Assembly: GCF_023667495.1 (NCBI RefSeq)
Contig: NZ_JAMOZL010000011.1
Location: 248,001 to 312,000, forward strand
Origin: Dyadobacter sp. MSC1_007
GTDB lineage: Bacteria > Bacteroidota > Bacteroidia > Cytophagales > Spirosomataceae
DNA: 64,000 nucleotides
Direction: 5' to 3'
Made by a program: the position numbers and the translations under genes. Below the pieces are notes generated by a model that did not search any database, was not told the DNA's origin, and worked only from the letters and a program-made list of their open reading frames with translations. This document shows, piece after piece, positions 45,221 through 52,720 of this stretch (its first letter is position 1; every line of letters starts with the position of its first letter).

Positions 45221-46204
45221 TTATTGTCCCTGCGTGATCCAGTCCATGATGAGATTGGCCCTTGCGCCTGTATCGCCGTTGCTCGGGCTTTTGCCTTGGC
45301 CTCTTAACTCTTTTACGATCAGTTCTATCAGCGGCTGCTGCACGTGGGCTGGGTACGGAATGTTGAAAGTTTCGGTGCCATCAGGCGTTTCAACCTTTAT
45401 ATCAAATTTTTCAAAGAAGGAAAAAGTAATCCTGCCTTTGGAACCAATAATCTGGGCCTGGTCCTCGCGCTGATCTTTATGAATAGTATAACACCAGCTG
45501 CCTTTACCCAGCACGCCCGACTCGAACTCGAAATTGGCTACAACAATGTCATCAGCCTCATACAAGCCCGCCTGATTGCGTGCGAAGCCAATCGCTGATT
45601 TGACCGGACCAAAAACAAATTCCAGGAAATCGAATTGGTGTGATGCCAGGTCGTGAAAATGGCCCCCACCGGAAATTTCAGGGTCAACGCGCCAGCGCGG
45701 CTTTGGGTTCTCCCCTATTTCTTCCTCATAAGGCTGCCATTGCAGGCAGATGTCCACAAATCGGACATCTCCAATTACGCCACTTCCGACGATTTCTTTT
45801 ACTTTCAAAAAATAATCCAGTGCCCGGCGATAATAGGCCACAAAAACGGGTATGCCTGTACGTTTGCTCTCGGCATTGATCCGGTCGCATTCAGTGGCAT
45901 TTCGCGCCATTGGCTTTTCAATATAAACAGGCTTTCCGGCGCGCATTGCCTTGATCGCAAGCCCTTCATGAGCATCGGGAGGCGTTGCGATGTAAATTGC
46001 GTTGATGTCCGGGTCGTTGATCAGATCTTCGGCATTATCGTACCATTTGGGTACATTGTGGCGTTCGGCATAGTCTTTGGCAAGGGCGCCATCCCGCCGC
46101 ATCACAGCCACCAGGCTTGAATGTTCCGTTTTACTAAATGCCGGGCCACTTTTCACCTCGGTAACATTACCGCAGCCGATAATGCCCCATTTTATTTCAT
46201 CCAT
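45221..46204 (-). CDS. Gfo/Idh/MocA-family NAD(P)-dependent oxidoreductase
   Basis: A 327-residue two-domain oxidoreductase. The Rossmann domain has WGIIGCGNVTEVKSGP (residues ~6-21) and YIATPPDAHEGLAIKAMRAG. The catalytic EKPMA motif follows, and the C-terminal alpha/beta substrate domain includes GGGHFHDLASHQFDFLEF. Such enzymes oxidise sugar, inositol or related hydroxyls using NAD(P). No pathway genes lie beside it, so the substrate is unknown. It is transcribed away from the VF530-type gene. Confidence 0.92.
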   Translation of the reverse strand: MDEIKWGIIGCGNVTEVKSGPAFSKTEHSSLVAVMRRDGALAKDYAERHNVPKWYDNAEDLINDPDINAIYIATPPDAHEGLAIKAMRAGKPVYIEKPMARNATECDRINAESKRTGIPVFVAYYRRALDYFLKVKEIVGSGVIGDVRFVDICLQWQPYEEEIGENPKPRWRVDPEISGGGHFHDLASHQFDFLEFVFGPVKSAIGFARNQAGLYEADDIVVANFEFESGVLGKGSWCYTIHKDQREDQAQIIGSKGRITFSFFEKFDIKVETPDGTETFNIPYPAHVQQPLIELIVKELRGQGKSPSNGDTGARANLIMDWITQGQ

Positions 46205-46301
46205 CAGTCAGGATTTTAAGATTTGAACTAAACAACCAGCATAATAATTATTTAAGAGGAAAAATCTACTTTAAAAGACGCAGCAACATTTAAACAGACT
46301 T

Positions 46302-46523
46302 ATGGAACCACAACCCAATAACCCTCTTCATGGCAAGACACTCGAAGCGATATTAACCGAACTGGTTGATTACTATGGATGGGAACAGATGGGATATCAT
46401 GTGAATATCAATAGCTTTCAGCATGATCCAAGTGTGAAGTCGAGCCTTAAATTTCTGAGAAAAACACCGTGGGCGAGGAAGAAAGTGGAAGATCTGTATA
46501 TAAAGATGCTGGCACGAAAGTAG
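46302..46523 (+). CDS. VF530-type (DUF2132) small DNA-binding protein
   Basis: A 73-residue protein whose full length matches the VF530 family: NPLHGKTLEAILTELVDYYGW, followed by INSFQHDPSVKSSLKFLRKTPWARKKVEDLY. The family's structures resemble a small DNA-binding fold and the proteins are thought to bind DNA, but the role is not known. It starts 47 bases before the DnaJ-like gene on the same strand and may share a transcript with it. Confidence 0.88.
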   Translation: MEPQPNNPLHGKTLEAILTELVDYYGWEQMGYHVNINSFQHDPSVKSSLKFLRKTPWARKKVEDLYIKMLARK

Positions 46524-46570
46524 CATTGTTCTGACGTGTATGACCTTTTACAATAACTATTGGAACGGAT

Positions 46571-47452
46571 ATGCCTTTTGTAGATTATTATCAGATTCTG
46601 GGACTCGATAAAAATGCGGATGATAAAGCGATTAAAAACGCTTACCGAAAACTCGCGAGAAAATATCATCCAGACGTGAACCCGAACGACAAGGAAGCAG
46701 AAAAAAAGTTTCAGGAGATCAACGAAGCCAATGAAGTGCTGAGCGATCCTGAAAAAAGAAAGAAATACGATAAATATGGAAAGGACTGGCAGTACAGTGA
46801 CGAGTTTGAAAAGGCGCGGCGGTCACGTGCCAGTGCCAGCCAGCAGCAAGGTGAATGGTTTTCTGGGGGATCAGGTGGTTTTTCGGATTTCTTCGAATCC
46901 ATGTTCGGGTCAGCGGGCGGTTTCACCGGCGGCCGGCAGGCCAGGTTCCGCGGCCAGGACTATCAGGCGGAAGTCCAGCTGACTTTGCGCGAAGCGTATG
47001 AAACCCACAAACAGACGCTAACCGTGAATGGTAAGAATATTCGCATTACCGTGCCTGCGGGGATCGAAAATGGTCAGACCATTAAAATAACCGGTCATGG
47101 CGGAAAGGGCAGTAATGGCGGCCCGAATGGAGATCTGTATATTACATTTTCAATACAGGACGATGATAAGTTCCGGAGGTCGGGCAATGACTTGCATTTA
47201 ACGACTGAATTGAGCCTATATACTGCCGTGCTAGGTGGCGAGATTGTAATTGAGACGCTTAGCGGAAAAGTGAAATTGCCGGTCAAGGCAGAAACGCAAA
47301 ATGGCAGCGTGGTAAGGTTGAAAGGGAAAGGTTTTCCTATCTATAAAAAAGAAGGCCATTTTGGCGATCTGTATGTGACATTCGATGTGAAGATTCCTAC
47401 AAACCTGACCGAGCGCCAGAAAGAGTTATTCGCTGAATTATCTAAATCCTGA
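46571..47452 (+). CDS. DnaJ-type co-chaperone without zinc finger (CbpA-like)
   Basis: A 293-residue type II J-protein. The J domain (residues ~4-70) contains the HPD motif in KYHPDVNPND. A Gly/Phe-rich linker (GEWFSGGSGGFSDFFESMFG) follows, then two C-terminal substrate-binding domains (RGQDYQAEVQLTLREAY and GEIVIETLSGKVKLPVKAETQ). The CxxCxGxG zinc repeats of DnaJ are absent. It stimulates the ATPase of DnaK. No nearby dnaK is seen. The DEAD-box helicase gene follows by 73 bases. Confidence 0.92.
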   Translation: MPFVDYYQILGLDKNADDKAIKNAYRKLARKYHPDVNPNDKEAEKKFQEINEANEVLSDPEKRKKYDKYGKDWQYSDEFEKARRSRASASQQQGEWFSGGSGGFSDFFESMFGSAGGFTGGRQARFRGQDYQAEVQLTLREAYETHKQTLTVNGKNIRITVPAGIENGQTIKITGHGGKGSNGGPNGDLYITFSIQDDDKFRRSGNDLHLTTELSLYTAVLGGEIVIETLSGKVKLPVKAETQNGSVVRLKGKGFPIYKKEGHFGDLYVTFDVKIPTNLTERQKELFAELSKS

Positions 47453-47525
47453 TGCTAGGCGGCTTATCTTTGCATTCCATTTTTATCCGTGGCGGGCATT
47501 AACGGCCCGTCCGTAATGCTACAAC

Positions 47526-48758
47526 ATGAAATTTGACGATTACCACATTGCCCCGGAGATTAAGAAAAGTCTTGAAACCGCCGGGTTCAAAAAACCAACG
47601 GATATTCAGTTTAAGGCCATTCCGGCTGTAATGAAGGGAGAGGACGTCCTGGCGATTGCTCAGACAGGAACAGGGAAAACAGCGGCTTTCGCAATACCCG
47701 TCATCGACCGGCTCCATAAGCAAAAGTCTTCAAGCCGGTCGGAAGGCATCCGCTGCGTAGTCATGGTTCCGACGCGCGAGCTGGCCATTCAAATAGCCGA
47801 AGTTTTTAACAGTATTGCCAAACATACCCGCGTCAAAACGTTCAGCGTTTTTGGCGGTGTGGAGCAGGAACCGCAAATCGCAAAACTTGAAAAAGGCATT
47901 GATATCCTCGTATCAACGCCGGGACGTATGTTCGATCTGGTGAGCCAAGGGCACATTCACCTCGACCGCGTAGATACATTGATCCTCGACGAAGCCGACC
48001 ACATGCTCGATCTAGGTTTTATTAAAGATATTCAGGACCTGATCAAGGTCCTCCCCAGAAAACGGCAAACGCTGTTCTTCTCAGCTACTATCGACGACAA
48101 GATCAAGAAACTGGCCTATTCGCTCGTCAGAAATGCGATCCGTATCCAGGTATCGCCTAAAAATCCGGTAGCCAAGAACATCGACCATTCCGTAGCGTTC
48201 ATGCCGATGGACGATAAGCGCTTTTTTCTTGAACGCATTATCAAGGAAAATGCCGAAAGCAAGATACTGGTCTTCGTACGCACGAAGGTTCGCGCCGAAC
48301 GTGTATTCAGCGCGCTGGAACGCATGGAAATAAAGAGCATCACCATTCATGGCGACAAGGAACAGTCGGACCGGCTGATAGCTATGAATGAGTTCAAAAA
48401 GGGCACCATCAAGGTCCTGATTGCGACTGACGTCAGTGCCAGGGGAATCGATATCCCGAGTGTGGACTATGTGATCAATTATGATTTGCCGGAGCAACCC
48501 GAAAATTACGTTCACAGGGTTGGTCGTACCGGGCGCGGCATGCAGAAGGGCCTTGCAGTTTCATTTTGCAGCCCTGAGGAAAAGCCGGTGCTCGATCAGA
48601 TCCAGGAATACCTGGACAAGCCGATTGCCGTGTTGCAGATCAGCGCCGCAGATTATGCGCAAACGCTGGATTTCACCGCCGACAGCCGGGACGATTTACA
48701 ATCGCTTATGAAGGAAGTAGCGGAATTTGAAGGCAGAAAGAAGAAAAAGAAAAAATAA
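47526..48758 (+). CDS. DEAD-box ATP-dependent RNA helicase
   Basis: A 410-residue RNA helicase with the full motif set: Q motif (FKKPTDIQFKAIP), motif I AQTGTGKTAA, Ia PTRELAIQ, II LDEADHMLDLG, III FFSATI, IV-V (ILVFVRTKVRAERVF; IATDVSARGID), VI HRVGRTGRG. A short basic tail of lysines (EGRKKKKKK) ends it. Proteins of this type unwind RNA duplexes during ribosome assembly and mRNA decay. It resembles the RhlE/DeaD group. A terminator lies 12 bases downstream. Confidence 0.95.
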   Translation: MKFDDYHIAPEIKKSLETAGFKKPTDIQFKAIPAVMKGEDVLAIAQTGTGKTAAFAIPVIDRLHKQKSSSRSEGIRCVVMVPTRELAIQIAEVFNSIAKHTRVKTFSVFGGVEQEPQIAKLEKGIDILVSTPGRMFDLVSQGHIHLDRVDTLILDEADHMLDLGFIKDIQDLIKVLPRKRQTLFFSATIDDKIKKLAYSLVRNAIRIQVSPKNPVAKNIDHSVAFMPMDDKRFFLERIIKENAESKILVFVRTKVRAERVFSALERMEIKSITIHGDKEQSDRLIAMNEFKKGTIKVLIATDVSARGIDIPSVDYVINYDLPEQPENYVHRVGRTGRGMQKGLAVSFCSPEEKPVLDQIQEYLDKPIAVLQISAADYAQTLDFTADSRDDLQSLMKEVAEFEGRKKKKKK

Positions 48759-48769
48759 GTTAACGCATT

Positions 48770-48803
48770 AAAAAGGCTCCCAGATAACTTGGAAGCCTTT
48801 TTA
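48770..48803. terminator. Bidirectional terminator
   Basis: AAAAGGCTCCC pairs with GGAAGCCTTTT with one mismatch and a 9-base loop. A and T runs flank it. It lies between the convergent helicase and CHRD-protein genes. Confidence 0.82.
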
Positions 48804-48821
48804 ATGAATATCATAGCAGTT

Positions 48822-49286
48822 CTATTCTTCGAACTTGTCGGCCAAGATCTGGCCGCGGATTTCTCCATAAACATTCTGTTCAGTAGGGATGTTTACATAC
48901 ATCATTCCAAGAATCAGTTGTGTTTGTTGTTCTGTGTTCAGTTTCACTGAGCCTTGTACCTGCGTTCCTTTTGGCATGTCGGCCAGTGTGTGAAGGATCG
49001 GTCCTGCTTCCCATGCCGGATTTGCGACGTTAATCGTAACCGAGGTAGGCGTAATGTTTTGGTAATTAATATTGTATTTAAGCTCCATGGTGTTTTTGTT
49101 ATATTCAAAAACGCCTGTGCCCTGTGCGGATGAAGTAGCTTTTGGAACCGTTGCGCTACTATTTATTACAGCCGAGAACTTCACAATGTCATCTTTGTGA
49201 GGTCCTTCCTCTTTACAGGAAGTAACAAATCCTAACATTAAAACTCCTGCGATCAATAGTAAAAAACGTTTCATTGGCTTTTTCAT
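48822..49286 (-). CDS. CHRD-domain lipoprotein
   Basis: A 154-residue exported protein with a lipoprotein signal (MKKPMKRFLLLIAGVLMLG, lipobox FVTSC, Cys at about 24). The mature part is a CHRD domain (VKFSAVINSSATVPKATSSAQG, VFEYNKNTMELKYNINYQNI, VYGEIRGQILAD), a beta-sandwich named after the animal chordin protein and common in bacterial surface proteins. Its function in bacteria is unknown. The methionine at residue 5 is an equally likely start. It is monocistronic. Confidence 0.88.
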   Translation of the reverse strand: MKKPMKRFLLLIAGVLMLGFVTSCKEEGPHKDDIVKFSAVINSSATVPKATSSAQGTGVFEYNKNTMELKYNINYQNITPTSVTINVANPAWEAGPILHTLADMPKGTQVQGSVKLNTEQQTQLILGMMYVNIPTEQNVYGEIRGQILADKFEE

Positions 49287-49362
49287 ACATCTTTAATTTA
49301 AAAATTTAACTCCTAAATATACATACAAACTCATATGTTGCAAAAATGATACCAGCGGGCAC

Positions 49363-50097
49363 TCATATATTCCATAAATCGCTTTTACGAATATAAACGA
49401 TCTTGTTGTCCCAGATTACCCTGTTCCAGTGGTCAACAGACCCTACAATTGTCAATTTATGGCCCTTCCCCACCCGATCGACCACCGCAGACGCAGAGGA
49501 AGGCTCGTCCCTCAGGAAAGTGTTTTCATTGATGATTATACACGTTTGATAAAGAGAAGGGACATTTAAAATTCCAAGAAGAACCAGCAGATAAACGACG
49601 ATGGAAACTTTGTGAATTTGTAAAATCGGCTCCTTTCTCCTTGTTTTTGTAACCATTATGACCACTATGTAGGTGCCCAAAGTTAGAAGCAATATTGGAA
49701 TGTAATCACCATATCTTCGATAAAATATTATAAAATAATTATAATCGTCGAATTCATAGCCACTTAGATTTTGTTCTTCGGCGAGCTTGTCCATTTTCTC
49801 AAAAAGATGCCTGGAAGGCTGCAAAAGGGCCAATTTGCTTAGAAAAAAAAGACAGTCTGTGTAATTATTTGTCTTCTCAGCCAGGAAAGCGAGTTTTAGG
49901 AGCAGTCCGGGGTTGCTTTTTTCGGCGGGGTTGAAATTTTTTTTATAAAGCGCCTGGGCCTCCGGATACTTCGCCATAGCGAACAGAGAATCAGCGATTT
50001 TAAGTTCTTTTGTGTTGCCGCAAAGAGCGCGGCCCGACACCAAAAAGGCCAGGATAAAAAACGAAAAAAACAGGTTTTTCTTATTCAGGGCTTGCAT
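49363..50097 (-). CDS. TPR/SH3 membrane protein, BatE-like
   Basis: A 244-residue protein with an N-terminal signal or membrane anchor (NLFFSFFILAFLVSGRALC), a short tetratricopeptide-like helical region (KIADSLFAMAKYPEAQALYKK and LLKLAFLAEKTNNYTDCLFF), two membrane helices (about 145-165 and 180-200), and a C-terminal bacterial SH3 domain with ENTFLRDEPSSASAVVDRVGKG and VIWDNKIVYIRKSDLWNI. This order is similar to BatE proteins of the aerotolerance operon, but no other bat gene is adjacent. ATG 50097 is preferred over 50130. Confidence 0.72.
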   Translation of the reverse strand: MQALNKKNLFFSFFILAFLVSGRALCGNTKELKIADSLFAMAKYPEAQALYKKNFNPAEKSNPGLLLKLAFLAEKTNNYTDCLFFLSKLALLQPSRHLFEKMDKLAEEQNLSGYEFDDYNYFIIFYRRYGDYIPILLLTLGTYIVVIMVTKTRRKEPILQIHKVSIVVYLLVLLGILNVPSLYQTCIIINENTFLRDEPSSASAVVDRVGKGHKLTIVGSVDHWNRVIWDNKIVYIRKSDLWNI

Positions 50098-50194
50098 TAT
50101 ACTTTTAAGAATTCTACTTTTGCATCGCAATTACGGAAAAGGCCACGGTTAATCCAAAGTTGTAAACTTCCAAGGTCACAAGGACTAAAGAAAG

Positions 50195-50275
50195 GATTCC
50201 GTAGCTCAGCTGGTAGAGCAATACACCGCGCGGCGGACCGCTTTTAATGTGTGGGTCGAATCCAGCCGTCAGGTA
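50195..50275 (+). pseudogene. Degenerate tRNA-Lys copy
   Basis: The first 32 bases are identical to the 5' half of the intact tRNA-Lys exactly 100 bases downstream (acceptor strand, D-arm and start of the anticodon stem). A 14-base GC-rich insertion (CGCGCGGCGGACCG) splits the anticodon arm, followed by CTTTTAATGTGTGGG. The T-arm is reduced to GGTCGAATCC and the 3' acceptor strand is missing. It cannot form a normal cloverleaf. Confidence 0.8.
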
Positions 50276-50294
50276 AAAATAAAAACCAGAAAAC

Positions 50295-50367
50295 GATTCC
50301 GTAGCTCAGCTGGTAGAGCAATACACTTTTAATGTATGGGTCCTGGGTTCGAATCCCAGCGGGATCA
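50295..50367 (+). tRNA. tRNA-Lys (anticodon TTT)
   Basis: A 73-base cloverleaf: acceptor GATTCCG with CGGGATC (one T-G pair), D-arm AGCTCAGCTGGTAGAGCA, anticodon loop CTTTTAA giving TTT, and T-arm GGGTTCGAATCCC. CCA is not encoded. The 3' end is followed within 251 bases by a tyrosine recombinase gene, so it is the probable integration site of the element to the right. Confidence 0.96.
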
Positions 50368-50467
50368 CTGAAAGCGCCTCAAAGGGCGCTTTTTTGTTTT
50401 AAATTGTTCTGAAAATCAGCTTGTTTCAAAATTTTTGAGTCATTCCTAATCAAAGTAACCTAACTGA

Positions 50468-50518
50468 TTCGGTTACCGTTTCGGTTACCTATCTGATTTT
50501 CTAAATTAGGTAACCGAA
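50468..50518. repeat. TTCGGTTACC repeat cluster between tRNA-Lys and integrase
   Basis: The 10-mer TTCGGTTACC occurs directly at 50468-50477 and 50480-50489 and inverted (GGTAACCGAA) at 50509-50518. A partial copy (GTAACC) is at 50455-50460. The direct copies are spaced 12 bases apart. The placement between an attachment site and its integrase fits arm-type recombinase or excisionase binding sites, or an operator for the integrase gene. Confidence 0.65.
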
Positions 50519-50617
50519 TTTCCGAAAATAGCTTGTGTGATGTGGTTTTGAGGAAATCGATGCGTCGCCTGCGGGAAGTCCCCACAGGGAACATTTGATC
50601 ACTTAAAGATGTGAAGG

Positions 50618-51928
50618 ATGAGAAGCAATCAGAAACTTTCGATCCTCTTCTGGCTATTCAAAGCCAAAGCAACCAAAGACGGCAAAGCGCCGATTTATGT
50701 CCGCATTACCATCGATGGCCTCGATGACGAAATCTCTCTCGGCAAAAAAGTGCAACCAGATGATTGGTGCAACCAAACCAAAAAGGTGACCGCCTCAGGA
50801 ATGGAGGCAAAACTGATCAACATTGCCATCGATCAGGCGCGCACCTCGCTCACCTCCCAGTTCATGGTGCTGCAGTCGCAGTTTGAATGCATCACACCTA
50901 CTATGCTTAAAAATGTCTTCAGAGGCAAACCGGTGGAAGACAAAGAAGATGCTCCCAAACAAGGTTTAAAAAAGGAACAAACCTTACTTCAAGCTTTCGA
51001 CGAACATATCGAAAAATTCGAATTGATGGTCGAGCGCGGGATGCGTTCAGACAATACGCTGCGGCATTGGCGAAAACTCAAAAGGCATATTACCGCTTTT
51101 ATCAAGTTTCAGTACAAAAAATCGGACCTGAATTTTTCCGAACTATCTGGTCTGTTTGCAGAAGAGCTTTACGAATACCTGACGCTTCACAAACCCAAAC
51201 CGCTCGCGGAGGTATCTGCCCGTAAGGATGTCAAGTGGACAAGACAAATTGTAAAAATCGGCGTCAAGAAGGATTTCATAACACGGAACCCGATGGAAGG
51301 CTTCAAGTGCTCTGGTGGCGATGTTGAGGTAATCCCATTGGAATTTGAGCAGGTGGAGAGAATCCATCGAAAAAAATTACACGTTGAAAGGCTCGCGGAA
51401 GTGCGCGACGCCTTCATCTTCCAATGCTTTACCGGCTTTGCATACCAGGACATCTATGGACTTACACGGGACAGCATTACCCTCATCGGCCCGAAGAGGG
51501 AAAGGTGGCTTGTCCGTAAACGAGGAAAAACACAAGTCGGCGAAATGGTGCCTATACTACCGATTGTCGAGGAGCTGATTGCAAAGTACAAGAACCACCC
51601 CTACTGCGTAGCACATGATAAGCTGATTCCAGTGAACAGTAATTTCAGGTATAATACGTATTTGAAGGAGCTCGCCGACCTCTGTGACATTCGGGACATC
51701 ACGGGGAGTATCAGAAGGCTTGATACACATGACGCCAGGCATTTCTTTGCTGATATGATGCTCAATAACGGCGTACCATTGGAAGATGTCAGCAAGATGC
51801 TCGGTCATCGAAACATTAGAACAACGATGCGTTATTGCCGGGTTAGGAAATCACGAATTAGTGAGAATGTGGGGCTAGTAAAAGACAGATTGTTTACCAA
51901 AAACGGCAAGCTTCGACAAGCTTCCTAA
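50618..51928 (+). CDS. Tyrosine recombinase / site-specific integrase, Bacteroidota conjugative-element type
   Basis: A 436-residue integrase. It has an N-terminal arm-binding domain (KLSILFWLFKAKATKDGKAP; GLDDEISLGKKVQPDDWC), a SAM-like core-binding domain (about 120-215), and a C-terminal catalytic domain with THDARHFFADMM (His and Arg), LGHRNIRTTMRYC (His and nucleophile Tyr). The first catalytic Arg of most tyrosine recombinases is replaced: the segment TGFAYQDIYGL has no Arg where TGLR usually stands, as in IntDOT-type enzymes. The gene lies next to tRNA-Lys, so it is expected to integrate and excise the element there. A relic of a second such gene follows. Confidence 0.92.
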   Translation: MRSNQKLSILFWLFKAKATKDGKAPIYVRITIDGLDDEISLGKKVQPDDWCNQTKKVTASGMEAKLINIAIDQARTSLTSQFMVLQSQFECITPTMLKNVFRGKPVEDKEDAPKQGLKKEQTLLQAFDEHIEKFELMVERGMRSDNTLRHWRKLKRHITAFIKFQYKKSDLNFSELSGLFAEELYEYLTLHKPKPLAEVSARKDVKWTRQIVKIGVKKDFITRNPMEGFKCSGGDVEVIPLEFEQVERIHRKKLHVERLAEVRDAFIFQCFTGFAYQDIYGLTRDSITLIGPKRERWLVRKRGKTQVGEMVPILPIVEELIAKYKNHPYCVAHDKLIPVNSNFRYNTYLKELADLCDIRDITGSIRRLDTHDARHFFADMMLNNGVPLEDVSKMLGHRNIRTTMRYCRVRKSRISENVGLVKDRLFTKNGKLRQAS

Positions 51929-51946
51929 GCGCTATATAACTACTTA

Positions 51947-51982
51947 AACCGGCCGCCACCACTGTACTCCCGGCGGCCGGTT
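51947..51982 (+). other. GC-rich stem-loop after integrase
   Basis: AACCGGCCGCC (51947-51957) pairs perfectly with GGCGGCCGGTT (51972-51982) around a 14-base loop, 18 bases after the integrase stop. There is no T tract, so it is either a factor-assisted terminator or a structural element. Confidence 0.6.
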
Positions 51983-51991
51983 GGGACATAA

Positions 51992-52085
51992 AGCATCAGG
52001 ACGACTATGCGTTACTATCGGATACGAAAATCGAGGATTAGCGACATGTGGCAAAAGTCCGTGATAAACTGTTCTGGAAACCGGG
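51992..52085 (+). pseudogene. 3' relic of a second tyrosine recombinase
   Basis: The frame reads S-I-R-T-T-M-R-Y-Y-R-I-R-K-S-R-I-S-D, matching the end of the intact integrase (NIRTTMRYCRVRKSRISEN), including the nucleophile-tyrosine region. After a one-base deletion at about 52048 the next frame continues VAKVRDKLFWK against VKDRLFTK of the intact copy. The matching ATG codons are 180 bases apart in the two copies. Only the last ~30 codons of the second gene remain. Confidence 0.75.
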
Positions 52086-52720
52086 TGGGCTGCGAACTAT
52101 TTCGCCCAACTACTCCCACTATAAAGCACGCACAAACCCATTCCATTGCGCCATCCCCGAGCTTATCCCACTCGCTGCGCTGTTTACCCCAGGAAGGCGG
52201 CTGCACATTTGCATGTATTCCCGTATGTGTCTGATGCACTAATCGGCCGCGTTGATTTCGGCAATTTGTATGTCCTGACGACGAGTTACACACCGTGTTT
52301 GAATTGTTGTAGCCTGCCGATATGTGCTCACGGAAAATAGGGTCGATCACAAATCTATTAGTAACGCAATCAAAACGTTCTCGAAGCCCTTAGGCAAAAT
52401 TGAACTGAAATTCAAATTCTATTTATAAGAACTATCCCTACAAATGAAGGGATAGTTCTCAGAGTAAAATGAAATGAAGGTACAATTTGCGAATCACTAG
52501 TTACATACTTTTGAGTCCATAGATAGTAAGTATTTCGTACGGCAGTCACATACTGAGTTGCTGCTCTCATTTCAGATAAATAGGCGCTATGCACACACTC
52601 AGCAAATCACCTAATGCGCGCCTGTTTGTTTTAAAGGATTACTTAAAATGGGAATTCTCAGCCGATGACGTCTGGCAAATAATCTTAACTGTTCATTTCA
52701 CATAACCAACTTCAAGACCA
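52086..52720. other. Non-coding stretch with one stem-loop
   Basis: 635 bases without a supported gene. A perfect 12-bp stem (AGAACTATCCCT, 52428-52439, with AGGGATAGTTCT, 52448-52459) is the only clear structure. Short frames here lack recognisable sequence. The region probably is scar DNA between the integrase relic and the cargo genes, plus the promoter of the S74-type gene. Confidence 0.5.

Noticed and set aside
47461..47525. Possible riboswitch or leader before the DEAD-box helicase gene
   Set aside because: Only a short GC-rich pairing (GGCGGGC / GGCCCGTCC area) is visible, without a known riboswitch core or a terminator.
52007..52242. Two frames after the integrase that could be small genes
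   Set aside because: Their only recognisable part is the integrase tail split over two frames; the rest has no coding signal, so they are treated as a relic.
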